This document shows positions 21,979-33,525 of a DNA stretch of 64,000 nt, piece by piece. The notes beneath the pieces are model-generated. The model saw nothing but the letters and a program-made list of their open reading frames with translations. It searched no databases and had not been told where the DNA came from. Each line of letters opens with the position of its first letter. Position 1 is the stretch's first letter. The stretch is from Saposhnikovia divaricata (Eukaryota; Streptophyta; Magnoliopsida; Apiales; Apiaceae), in contig CM071598.1 of NCBI GenBank assembly GCA_036435485.1, positions 124,188,148 through 124,252,147 of the forward strand, read 5' to 3'. The translations under genes were made by a program, and so were the position numbers.

Positions 21979-24369
21979 ATGGGAAAGAAGGATACAGGCG
22001 TGAAAATACCAGTCCTTGACAAAGATAATTACTTTCACTAGAAAGTAAAGATGCATTTACATCTCTTGTCCATTGATGATGGCTATGTACACTGCGTAGA
22101 AAAAGGTCCTCATATTCCTATGAAGGCTAACACTGCAGTTGGAGAAGCAGCTGGAACTGGAGCTGCTGGAAGGCCTATTCCCAAACTGCCAGCCGAATTC
22201 ACAGATACAGACAAAGAGGAAGTCGAGAAGGACAAGAAAACCATGAACATTTTGTTTAATGGTATTGATCATGACATGTTCGATAATGTCATAAACTGCA
22301 CCACTGCCAAGCAAGTGTGGGACACTATTCGAACACTCTGTGAAGGGACTGAGCAAGTTAGAGAGAATAAGAAACAACTTCTCATACAACAATATGAACA
22401 CTTGCACTTCAACTCAGGTGAAAGCCTAACTGACATATTTAGCAGATTTCAGAAATTGCTAAATGGGTTAAAGTTGTATGGGAGAGTGTATGAAACCGAA
22501 GATTCCAACCTAAAATTTATGAGGTCTTTACCAAAAGAATGGAAACCAGTGACAGTCTCATTGAGGAATTCTCAAGACTATAAAGATTTTACACTTGAGA
22601 GACTATATGGAATTCTAAAGACCTATGAGCTCAAGTTGCAACAAGATGAAGAAGTTGAGAAGAACCAGAAGAAAGGTGGAAATATAGCTTTGGTGGCCAA
22701 TATCCCAACCAAACAAGATGGAGGGAAGATGAAGAATGTGGAAGCCACACCAAGTCAGAAAACTTGTGAAGGTGGAGCTGGAACTAGCAGAGGTAAAAGC
22801 AAGATGATTGAAGAACTTGATGCACTGAGTGAGGATGAATTTGAAGATCTAGACGAATACTTGGCATTGTTGTGAAAGAGATTCTCTAAACTAAGGTCCA
22901 AGAAGAATCCAGCAGGAGCCGGGCAATTCAAAAAAAGCTATTAACCAAACAAGGATGTGGTTGAAAGGAGCATGATCAAATGCTATAGCTGTGGAATTGT
23001 TGGTCACTTTGCCAATGAATGCAGAAAATCCAAAGATGAGAAAGAGAAGAAACAGTTTGAGACCGTTGACTACAAAAAGAAATATTTTGATCTTCTCAAG
23101 CAAAAGAAAAGAGCATTCATATCTTGAGATGATGATTGGGCAGCTGGAGGAGTCTTAGATGCAGAGGAAGAGTTTGTCAATCTTGCACTCATGGCAAACG
23201 AGAATGATGAAGAGGCTAGTTCAACAAGCAACCAGGTATACTCTACTAATCTAACTGAGCTTTCTAAAGATGAATGTGATAATGTTGTTAATGAAATGTC
23301 CAATGAATTGTATAACATGCATATCATATTAAAATCTCTTAGCAAAGAAAACAAAAACATTAATGATCTGAATGCTAAGCTAGGTGATAGGAATACTCTG
23401 TTAGAAACTCAGTTAATTGACTTTGAAATGATGAAAAGAGACTGCCAGGATGCTAAGAATGAATTACTTGAGGCTCTGAAAAGAGAAGAGTGTTTAAAAG
23501 AGCGACTAAGAAAGGAACAAGAATTAATTGCTAAGTGGAAAGGATCAAAGGCTAAAACTGATGAAATACGTAACATTCAGGGAGTTGATTCTTTCTGCAA
23601 ATTAGCAGAAGCAAAGTTAGGAGTTGATGGGAAGGTTGCTTCAGACAGTGACTCAATAGATGAGGAATGTTCATTGAAGTCCAAGCCTGTCAGCAATGCA
23701 ACATTGATCAAATTGTATAAAAAGTATGGACCTGTCAGTAAAAACTTTGTAGTGGAAGAATGTAGCAAAACCAAATCAGCTGAAAATGATAACATAGGCC
23801 ACTTGTCCATCAAGAAATTGAAGGATAAGTTAGATAAGACTGAATCGAAGGCTAAGGCTAATAAGAAGAATAGAAATGGCAAGGTAGGAATTAGCAAACA
23901 CAGCAACTACACACCTGATAAATATGCTCCCAGGAAGGAATGTGTAAAATGCAGAAGTGTTAATCATTTATCTGTCAACTGTAAATCTGTTAAGAATGCT
24001 TCTGTGCCTAGTATGCCTATGTCTGTACCTATGCCTGCCATGAATGTTATGCCTAACATATTTGTTCAACCTGCTCATGCATCTAGTCAGTATGCTAACA
24101 TGCAATTCATGCATAATCCATATTACAATGCCTTCAATATGCCTCAGTTGCCATGGATGATGAATAACATGTTTGCACAGACTATGCCTAATTGTACATC
24201 TAGCTTTAATTCATATGAGCAAGTGAAACAACCTGTTTTTCTAAGACCTACACCAAGAGTTAAGATTGATTTAACTCAATCAGAACCCTTGGGTTGTAAG
24301 GGATTGAAAAATAGGAGAAAGGCTAACAAGGTAGTACCCAAGGAAACTTGGGTACCAAAATCAACTTGA
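21979..24369 (+). pseudogene. SIRE gag relic, four in-frame stops
   Basis: The frame starts at ATG 21979 (MGKKDTGVKIPVLDKDNYF) and stays open in one phase to 24369 except for stops at 22039 (TAG, at an expected Trp), 22873 (TGA), 22942 (TAA) and 23125 (TGA). The capsid-type region (LTDIFSRFQKLLNGLKLYG) is followed by a CCHC zinc knuckle, CYSCGIVGHFANEC, at 22981-23022. Next come an acidic helical segment and a second Cys-rich motif (CVKCRSVNHLSVNC). The Met/Pro/Asn-rich tail before VPKST is typical of SIRE gag. In life it would form the capsid and package the element RNA. The stops make it non-functional. Confidence 0.92.
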
Positions 24370-24383
24370 TTTGATATTGATGT

Positions 24384-27300
24384 GTGCAGGGAGACAGAAA
24401 GAATCTTTGGTATCTGAATAGTGGAGGTTCTAGGCATATGACTGGAGATTCTACCCTGCTCACTAAGTTCGAGGAGAGAGCTGGCCCTAGCATTACCTTT
24501 GGAGACAACAGCAAAGGATATATTAGAGGATATGGCTTGATTTCACAAAGAAATGTTGTCATTGAAGATGTAGCACTGGTTGATGGTCTTAGGCACAACC
24601 TGCTTAGTATCGGTCAACTATGTGATAAAAATCAGAATGTCTAGTTTACATCTGAAGCTTTTGTTGTTTTCAAGAAAAACAACAACAAGGTAGTGATGAT
24701 AGGAAACAGGAAATGGAATGTGTACATTGCTGACTTCAACTCAATGAGTGCAACCTCTGCTACATGCCTTTTTAGCAAGGCAAGCATGGATGAAGGATGG
24801 CTTTGGCACAAGAGACTGTCTCACTTAAGCTTAAAAGCCATGAATGAATTGGTCAAGAAGGATTTGGTTAGAGGCATTCCAAAATTGGAGTTTTCCAAGG
24901 ATGGACTATGTGATGCATGCCAGAAAGGGAAGCAAAAGAAGGCCTCTTTCAAATCCAAGTCAATGGCATCAATTGATCAACCCTTACAGCTACTACACAT
25001 GGATCTATTTGGACCAGTCAATGTATTGTCGATATCCAACAAGAAGTATTGCCTTGTAATTGTTGATGATTTCTCAAAATACACTTGGACCTTCATTCTG
25101 CATTCGAAAGATGAGGCAAGTGAAATCATTATAAAGCATATCAAGATAGTAAACAACAATCCAATCTTCAAAGTAAGAAGGATTAGAAGCGACAATGGAA
25201 ATGAGTTCAAGAATTCTATATTAAGAAAGTTCTATGAAGAGGAATGAATCATTCAATAATTCTCTGCATCAGGAACACCACAACAAAACGGTGTAGTGGA
25301 GAGAAAGAACAGAACTCTCATTGAAGCTGCATGGACTATGCTTGAAGAAGCAAAGTTGCCAACATACTTCTGGGCTGAAGCTGTTAACACTGCATGTTAC
25401 ACTCAGAATATATCTTTGGTCAATCAAGCAAAAGGCATGACACCTTACCAACTATTCAAAGGCAAGAAGCCAACAATTAACTTCCTGCATGTCTTTGGAA
25501 TCAAATGTTTTGTATTGAAGAAATATGGCGAGAGCCTTAGAAAATTTGATTCAAAGGTAGATGAAGCTATCTTTGTTGGATACTTAGCTGGAAAATCTTA
25601 CAGAATCTACGACCTAAGACTAAACATTGTTATGGAATCCATACATGTTGTTTTCGATGACAAGAGAATATCTAGTCTTGTAGATTAATGTTTTCATGAA
25701 TCACTCTCATTCGAGAATGAGTCAAATGGTGAAGAAAGCGAAGATGATGATGAAGAGAGGTTATCGATGAGTATAGAGAATAGACTTAGACCATCAAGTG
25801 AAGTGCAGAATGGACCATCTATGGAAGAGCAACTCACACCATCTGGTGGAGATCATCTTGGAGCATTGGTTGAGAACCAAAGAAAAATATCTGTTGACAA
25901 CAATGTTAGAACTCCACTCAACTCGAGGTCCATACACTCAGGGGGAGTTTCTCACAGTCAACACTCAACAACAAATCAAGATGGTCAACACAAAGAAAAT
26001 CAAGTGACTTCATCAAGGTCAAGCTTACCACCACAAAGAAAATGGACTAAGGATCAACCTTTGAGCTAATAATTGGTGACTCCAGTGCAAAAGTCCAAAC
26101 TAGGAGAGCAACTCGAGAAGAATGCTTGTACAGTAGTTTTTTTTCTAAAGAAGAACCCAAGAAGGTTGAAGATGCTCTTCTGGATCCAGACTGGGTATTA
26201 GCAATGCAAGAAGAGCTAAACCAGTTTGAGAGAAATGAAGTATGGAACTTGTACCCAAACCTAAAGACAAATCAGTGATTGACACTAAGTGGGTATTCAA
26301 GAACAAGATGGACGAGAATGGCACAGTCACAAGGAATAAAGCTAGACTAGTTGCTAAAGGCTACTCATGTCAAGAAGAAGGAATTGACTTTGAAGAAACC
26401 TTTGCACCAGTGGCAAGGTTAGAAGCAATCAGAATCTTCCTAGCTTATGTAGCTCATGCCAATTTCAAAGTCTATCAAATGGATGTCAAGAGTGCATTTC
26501 TAAACGGTATTCTGGAAGAGGAGGTGTATGTTAGTCAACCTCCTGGTTTTGAAGATCCAGACTTTCCAGAATATGTGTATTATTTGCTCAAAGCACTTTA
26601 TGGCCTGAAGCAAGCACCTAGAGCCTGGTATGACACACTTTCACAGTTCCTCATAGAGAATCACTTCATTAGAGGTACTGTTGATAAAACTCTTTTTTAT
26701 AGATCTGTCAATGGCTCTATGATACTTGTCCAAATTTATGTAGATGATATAATATTTGGGTCTACTGATGAGAAGTTTTGCAAAAGGTTTGCCAAACTTA
26801 TGCAAAGTAAATATTAAATGAGTATTATGGGTGAATTAACTTATTTTCTTGGTTTGCAAGTTAAACAATTAAATGAGGGAATTTTTATAATTCAATCAAA
26901 ATATGTTTTCGATCTTTTAAAGAGATTTGACTTAGCAGACTGCTCTTCTACAAAAACACCCATGGCCACTACCACTAAGCTTGAGTTGAATACTAAGGAA
27001 AAGAAAGTTGACATTTCAAGCTATAGGGGCATGGTTGGATCTCTTTTATATTTAACTGCTAGCAGACCTGATATTATGTTTGCTACATGTTTATGTGCCA
27101 GATTCCAAGCTGATCCTAGGAATCTCATTTAGTAGCTATTAAAAGGATTTTCAGGTATCTTAAGGGAACACCAAACCTTGGCATTTGGTACCCTAGCGAT
27201 TCTAGTTTTGATCTAATAGGTTATTCAGATGCAGATTATGCAGGTTGTAAGATGGATAGAAAGAGTACCACAGGCACCTATCAGTTCTTAGGAAATAAGC

Positions 27301-27680
27301 TGGTTTCATGGTTCAGTAAGAAGCAAAATTTAGTTTCGACATCAACTGCAGAGGCTGAGTATATAGCAGCTGGAAGTTGTTGTGCACAAATTTTATGGAT
27401 GAGAAATCAATTGCTTGACTATGGAGTTAAGGTTGAAAAGATTCCAATTTTCTGTGACAACACTAGCGCAATTGCAATTTCTGAGAATACAGTGCAGCAT
27501 TCAAGAACCAAGCACATAGATATCAGGTACCATTTCATCAGGGAGCATGTGATGGAAGGTACTGTGGAACTACATTTTGTTCCAAGTGAGAAACAATTGG
27601 CAGATATCTTTACTAAAGCTCTGGATGAAGCAACCTTCTCAAGGTTGGTAAGCGAGCTTGGTATGTTAAACTTTTCATAA
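24384..27680 (+). pseudogene. SIRE pol relic: protease, integrase, RT, RNase H
   Basis: Copia order is readable. The protease motif is NSGGSRHMTG where the family has Asp-Ser-Gly, so the catalytic Asp is changed to Asn. A GAG-pre-integrase zinc motif follows (HKRLSH...CDAC, about 24810-24925), then integrase with MDLFGP, SDNGNEF and NGVVERKN around the catalytic D, D, E. The RT has YVDD at about 26739 and RNase H has YSDADYAG and STAEAEY. Breaks include stops near 24642, 25245, 25257, 25686 and 26815. Single-base losses near 26062, 26253 and 27120 shift the frame. The final stop at 27678-27680 follows an otherwise normal C-terminus. Confidence 0.93.
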
Positions 27681-27768
27681 TCTCTAAAGGTCTGTTCAAT
27701 TTTTTGCAGCAAGTGAATTTTATTCTCTGGATTTTATTTGTTTATTTTTGCTTATTTGCATGACTACT

Positions 27769-28000
27769 CTGGAGATATCGAACACTTAGTTTCCTAGAGA
27801 TATCGAACAAATATGTGCACTTATTTGTGTTATCGAATGAATATTATGCTTGAGATGTCGACTAGTGATTTTCTAGAGATATCGAACTAGTCTTCCTGCT
27901 AGAGATATCGACCAGTCAATCACTAAGAGATATCGAATAAGTCAGTGTTCAGATAATATCGAATGGTCAATATTTGAGATATCGAATGGGTTAATTATTT
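27769..28000 (+). repeat. GAGATATCGA-type short repeats after pol
   Basis: The core GATATCGA or a close variant recurs about eight times in 230 bases, separated by 20-40 variable bases (for example GAGATATCGAACA, GAGATATCGACCAG). The TCGA core recalls the TTCGAGAAGTC cluster in the LTR. Function unknown. Confidence 0.8.
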
Positions 28001-28304
28001 GTTGATACCATTTAATTGTTTTATTATCTGTCCAGAATAATCGAATGCTTTGTGTGCTCTGTCTCTAAAATTATTTGTCTAGATTTGATTAGACTCAAGC
28101 CATCAGACTTAAATTATTTTGGAACAAGTCACACATATAATATTTTACTTTGTATTCTTTCTAAATGATCTATCAGGATTAGTCTAGGACACCGTGTAAC
28201 CTCTTTTGCATGCGTTAATGTGTTTTAAAGAGGTGTGACCCTTGCTAAACCTTTCACCCGTTTAACTCCTAGGTATTAAGTCGCATCTTTCAGACTTCTG
28301 GGCT

Positions 28305-28312
28305 TATAAATA
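28305..28312 (+). promoter_or_regulatory. Internal TATA box before the short ORF
   Basis: TATAAATA lies in GGGCTTATAAATAGGC, 81 bases before the ATG at 28393. The intervening leader is CT-rich (TTTCTCTCTTCTTCTTC), as in plant 5' UTRs. It looks like a promoter separate from the LTR. Confidence 0.6.
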
Positions 28313-28392
28313 GGCAGGGGTAGACATCATTTAGACTCACACTTTACAAAAACAAATCCATTTCTCTCTTCTTCTTCAACCTTTTTTTAAAG

Positions 28393-28593
28393 ATGACTAA
28401 AAGCATTCTTAAGGTATCAGTCGAAGAGTTTGAGGCCATGCCTTTTTACCAAAAGGTTATGGCTCTGCATGAGAAGATCGATGAGCTCATTGCCGAGGAG
28501 GAGAAGGCCATTGCTGCCATGCGTGTAGCCTTGGCAGTCCTTCAAGCACGCAGCAGGGGGGACTCCGTCGATGATCCAGCCACAGCCGCCTAG
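28393..28593 (+). CDS. Short helical ORF in the SIRE 3' region, 66 aa
   Basis: ATG at 28393 opens a 66-codon frame ending TAG at 28593. The protein is charged and predicted helical (EKIDELIAEEEKAIAAMRV, heptad-like leucines and alanines), with an Arg-rich then acidic tail and no signal peptide. Its GC content and codon use are higher than the flanks. It has its own TATA box and CT-rich leader, and lies after pol, where SIRE elements may carry env-like or extra ORFs. It is far too short to be an envelope protein. A small regulatory or RNA-binding helix is possible; I know no function. Confidence 0.55.
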   Translation: MTKSILKVSVEEFEAMPFYQKVMALHEKIDELIAEEEKAIAAMRVALAVLQARSRGDSVDDPATAA

Positions 28594-30815
28594 GATAGTT
28601 TAGGTGGGGGGGGACGTCTTTTAGGTTTTGTTTAAGTTGTTTTATTTATTTTGTTTTTATGGTCCTTCAACCATTTTTGTAATGTTTTTTTAAATGAAAT
28701 GAGATTTCCATCTATCCTTATCATTTTTGTTCTATTTACGGTGTTATAATCTACTTGCATGTCTCTGTGGAATGACCTCTTGTTAGATTATGTTTCGATC
28801 TTGAACTCAACAAAGAACACTTAGATCACCTAAGTTGTCTTAATAATCTAATCCTTGTGATTTAGTTGTCTTAATTCAACTTATGCGTAATTCTGATCTT
28901 TTCATGATTTAACACACATTTCATTAAGTTAACTTTAATCTAATCAGGGTATTTCGAATTCCTTTGAATAACACTGAACAGATTTGTTAACTTACACAAT
29001 ATTCATGTTGTTCTTAATTCGAGCTTAACACTATCATCTAACCTAAAAGTGAGCGTTAATAGCTACACAGTTGTATAGTTTCGTGTCCTACTTGCAGTAC
29101 TCTAAAGGACTTAAACTAACAACAGAGGATGATGATGATGAAGTGTTGGTGTTGACACAACAAACTTGGTTATTCTTCTACCAGGTTCTTCAATTCTGTC
29201 ATTTGCCATGTGTAAAACACCTAGAATTAATATTAAAATCAAAAGTAACTGATGCGATCTCTACTTTAAAACAGGACTAATTTTTTTTTTTGTCAAATAA
29301 AACAGGACTAATTAGTTGATCTTGAAACTCATGAATAAGTAATTTTTATTTCTGTTGATTGAACACAGACTTAAAATTGATTAATTAAGGCATTAGGATT
29401 AAATGTAACATATTTGCAGACACTTAATTGTATATCCATAACTATCTCTGCAAAATTGTTTCTTTTTCCTAAGTACAGCTGCAAGCACACTGTCAATCTA
29501 TTCAATCAAGACAAACAGTGTTCTGCACCTTTAAGAGAGTAAACCTTCATGTGGAGAAGGCTCTTAAAGCATTACACCCAGCTCAGGTATTGAGTTTTAA
29601 CCAATTAGCATTTTTCTTGTATTGTCCTTAAATCATTGCCCTACTATGCTGAAATGAGAATTGCTGGAATGTCCCCCAGATTCTCTACCCAATCAGCACA
29701 ACTCATATTCACAGTTTCCCATCTTTAACTCCCTCTACAGTTTCTTAACAAACTATAGTTGACAAATCCTATATATCTTAACCTGAGGGGAGTGAACAGG
29801 AGGACAGTGAGGGTGAGGGAAGTGGTGAACATCAAGAAACCACAAGAACAAGGAAGGTAAGGGTGTGTGGTAACCAGCCTAGCCATCCTATGTCTTCCCA
29901 AAAAGGCATAGTGATTAATAAGGACATCCACATTTCTAGTTTTAGTCTCTTAACAGACTTCAACTATTGAATTCAGTTCCCAACCAGGAACACACTTGGT
30001 GAGGGTAAGGGACATAGTTGTGCAACCTTCTAATACTTGTTTTCTAGCCAGGAGTGAGTACAAGTTGCAGGGACACAGGGGGAGCACATACATGTTACTC
30101 TTAACTATTTTCTCAAATTCAGGTTGATGAATCTTCTATAAATGAGAAGATTCAGCCCCACTCATGGATACCTAATTTGTGACAATGAAGCACTTCAACA
30201 CATACACCAAACACTCTTGATTCTTCATCTCATTTCATGAAGAAGCCAACACTCCACCTTGAATTCTCTAAGCTCTTTCCAGGGGCATTTATTGAACTCG
30301 TATCTTGTTTTCAGGTACATCAATGCTTTATGTCCATCCTTCTACCATCTCTATGGAATCTTATGATTTCTCTTTAGGACTGAGGGAAGGGAGAGAAAAA
30401 CAGGAGAGAGGCCTGGTTGCTCCAGGGCAAAAGGTGAGTTGTGTATAAGAGTGGTCTCCTAATTCTTCCAGGAGAGCAAAAAGAGAGGTTGAGTACCCCT
30501 TTAGTAAGGGAAGGTGAGTTGTGTGAAGTGAGCCAGGATGAGATCCTAATGCAAAAACAGAGAGATTAAGAGAGAAGAGTTTCTTCATGCAGATTCTAGC
30601 TTCTCATCCCTCTGGTTCTCATCCTTTCTACTACTCTGATCTTGCTGATAACAAAAAAGGGGGAGAAGCTCAAGGGGTTCAGATTTTCTTCTTCTTGTTT
30701 CAACAAAGGGGGAGAAGGCTCAGTAATTTCAGCTATCTCTATCCTTGCTCAAACGGGGGAGATTTGTGGAAAAGAGACCTTCAGACCAACCACCAAGTGG
30801 AGGAACAGAACAAAC
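28594..30815 (+). other. SIRE 3' non-coding region with repeated polypurine tracts
   Basis: No confident coding frame. A 69-codon frame at 29071-29280 with an acidic run (EDDDDEV) could be a remnant of an env-like ORF, but I cannot support that. GGGGGAG-type purine tracts occur at about 30073-30085, 30653-30667, 30704-30717 and 30751-30762, resembling the true PPT before the 3' LTR. The region is cut by the Athila-like insertion at 30815 and resumes at 39131. Confidence 0.6.
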
Positions 30816-32304
30816 TGATAAGTGAATTTTATATCCAATTGTAGCGTTCCATATCGGCTTAAATTGATTGTCTTGGACTCAAGTTTGTTGTAGTTTTGAT
30901 GTGTTTTGTGTAGTTGTGCAGGTTTGCAAGAATGTTGATTATGGTGGATGCTTCTGTCGTTTTTGGAGGTTAAATTGATTAAAATTCGGATTTTCCGGGA
31001 AGGTTGCGCAGTCTACACTGTTTTGGCCATATCTGGAGTTTTAGAAGTCCATTTTCAGCGATCTTACTGTCCACGCGAAGCCTGAGAGATTTTCTACAAC
31101 TTAGGACAGGAATCCCACGCGCAGGTTGCGTGTGGTGGGCGCAGGCAGCACGACAAGCAGACTGATGGGAGCAAGGAATTTACTATTTTGCCCTTTTCAA
31201 GTTCTAATTGTATTTTGGGTAGTTTTTAGTACCTAAATCGAATTCTAATTGTAGTAGAAGGTAATTTCTTGCTGGACAAGAAATCTAGAGCCTATTTAAA
31301 CACATCTTAGCATTGTAATTTGCATCGTTTTTATTATTGTATAATAGCTTAGATCTGCAAGGGAGAAAAGGAGAGAAGGATTCAACGCTCGTGACAAGCA
31401 ACGGATCTAGATCTACTTCATCTTTTCTGTTATTCTGGATTCTAGATTTGTTTTCTTAACTCTTTGTTTATTAATATTATTACTTCTTTCATTCATATCT
31501 TGTTTTATATCATGGTTTCATCAGATCCCATGATGACGAGTGGTTCGATTATGAACTAAACGTTGTCATGGGATTCTAACGGATTTATCTATGTAGCTTA
31601 GTAGTTTGTATGCTTTAAAGATTTATGTGTGGTGAATTCTTGATATCCTCGTATGGTTGTGTTTCATGTATTTAGATGCGTCGCGAACATCTAATTTGTT
31701 AATCTCTTACGAAACGAGAGTGGATCTTGAGATTTAGAACTTGCCATGTTAGCATAGGATAGGTTGATGTTTTAACATCATGATTTGTGGCGAAAATAGA
31801 GATATTATACTACCCTATGTGATCTATGTGGATAACTTGTGCTTAAACCTTTATGTTTTCAAATTCTATAGAGATATAGGGTCTAAACATAATTGGTGTC
31901 TACCTATCTTCTATCTCTTTTGTGGATGCATGTGTAGTTTGGTATTAGTATACCGAGAGGTAGCTTTTACTTGTTTCGAGTTATCCGATCAGATATCCAA
32001 ACCATCATATGTATTGATTAAAGGCATCGACTGTAAGTGAAGTAGATAATGAAGTTAGGATCCCATGTTTTTATTCTTATAAGTAATTCAGATTTAATTC
32101 TCAATAGTTAATTAGTTCTTACTTTGCATCTTAGCTTAATTTAGTTAATTAAAATCTCAATTTATTTATTGTCTTAGCAATGAATTAAAATCATACATTG
32201 TTGAATAGGTGCATTAACTAAAACGAACTTAACCAGATCTCAGTGGAACGAACTTTAATTGTATTACTTGTGACCACATATACTTACGTGATATTGTGTA
32301 AACA
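30816..32304 (+). repeat. 5' LTR of the Athila-like element
   Basis: Same length as the 3' LTR (37642-39130), with few differences by eye. A TATA-like TATTTAAA lies at 31293-31300. An 86-codon frame at 31780-32040 recurs at 38606-38866 only because the LTRs are duplicates. Confidence 0.96.
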
Positions 32305-32310
32305 AGTTTT

Positions 32311-32327
32311 TGGCACCACTGCCGGGG
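32311..32327 (+). other. Primer-binding site, tRNA-Asp type
   Basis: TGGCACCACTGCCGGGG follows the 5' LTR after a few bases. It resembles the Athila PBS TGGCGCCGTTGCCGGGG, with three transition differences. Confidence 0.75.
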
Positions 32328-32413
32328 ATCATCGGTGTTTTATTTTTTGGTTTATGTGCTTGTCATCAGTGGTCGTTAGCGTTCACTGACTCAGATTTTC
32401 TTGTTTAGTTTGT

Positions 32414-33525
32414 TTGTTTCGTGGTGTTTTCAGGTACTTGAACGTGTATGCGAACACGTTTGCAACGCGTAAACTGGCAGAAGAAGAACTTGCAGCAGAA
32501 AAAGAGATAGCAGATTTACCAGCAGCAGCTAAGGCTTTGAAGGATTATTCTCAGCCTAAGATCAATGACATTCAGTCTAGCATTGTCAGGCCAGCTATTG
32601 CAGCTAATACTTTCGAAATCAAGCCGGGCACGATTCAGATGGTGCAGAACTCAGTTCAGTTTGGGGTGCTCTTACGGAGGATCCTAACATGCATATCAGG
32701 GACTTCATTGAGATCTGTGACACTTTCAAGTTTAATGGTGTGCCGGATGATGCGATCAAATTGAGACTTTTCCCATTCTCTTTGAGGGATAAGGCTAAGG
32801 GCTGGTTACACTCTTTACCAGCCGGTTCCATTACTACATGGGAGGATCTCGCTCAGAAATTTCTTACTAAATTCTTCCCTATGGCGAAAACTGCAGCAAT
32901 AAGGAACCAGCTAACTCAATTTCAGCAGCAATCTGGTGAATCTTTGTGTGAGGCTTGGGAACGTTATAAGGAGATGCTTCGTAGGTGTCCACATCATGGC
33001 ATGCCTGATTGGATGGTTATCAATGGTTTTTACAATGGGTTGGGAGCACAGTCTAGACCTTTGCTAGATGCAGCATCAGGTGGAGCTTTGTGGGCTAAGA
33101 GCTATGAGGAGGCTTATGATCTTATTGAGATGATGGCTGCTAATGAATATCAAAATCCAACCCAGAGGCTTTCTCAAGGCAAGGTAGCAGGTGTTCTTGA
33201 AGTTGATGCAGCTACAGCCATTGCAGCTCAGTTGAAGGCTCTAACTATGAAGGTGGATTCTCTTGTTAATTATGGAGTTCAGCAGGTTGCTAGTATTTGT
33301 GAGTTATGTGCGGGCGCACATGAGACAAATCAGTGTGCTATCTCGTCTGAATCAGCAAAGTTTGTGCTCAACAATAGCAGCCTTATCAGCAGTTTCAGGG
33401 TCAGCAAAAGAGGCCATTCAATCAAGGTTTTCTGCAACAGTATGCTCCAAGGAAACCATATCAACCTCCAGGTTTTCAACAACAGTCTCAGGTTAATGTG
33501 GGGCAATCTTCTAATGAAAAATTAG
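32414..33525 (+). pseudogene. Athila-like gag relic with frameshift
   Basis: An Ala/Glu-rich N-terminal part (32414 to about 32660) continues after a one-base frame change into a frame whose first ATG is at 32689. The second part is a retrotransposon gag domain: FKFNGVPDDAIKLRLFPFSL, then WEDLAQKFLTKFFP and CEAWERYKEMLRRCPHHG. A Cys/His cluster (CELCAGAHETNQC) near 33300 stands where a zinc knuckle is expected. The frame degenerates after about 33350 and changes phase again before the protease part. Confidence 0.88.

Noticed and set aside
23191..24369. Possible independent gene of 392 codons
   Set aside because: It is the in-phase C-terminal half of SIRE gag, separated only by the stop at 23125.
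31780..32040. 86-codon frame conserved at 38606-38866
   Set aside because: Both copies sit in the two LTRs of one element, so identity reflects LTR duplication, not selection.
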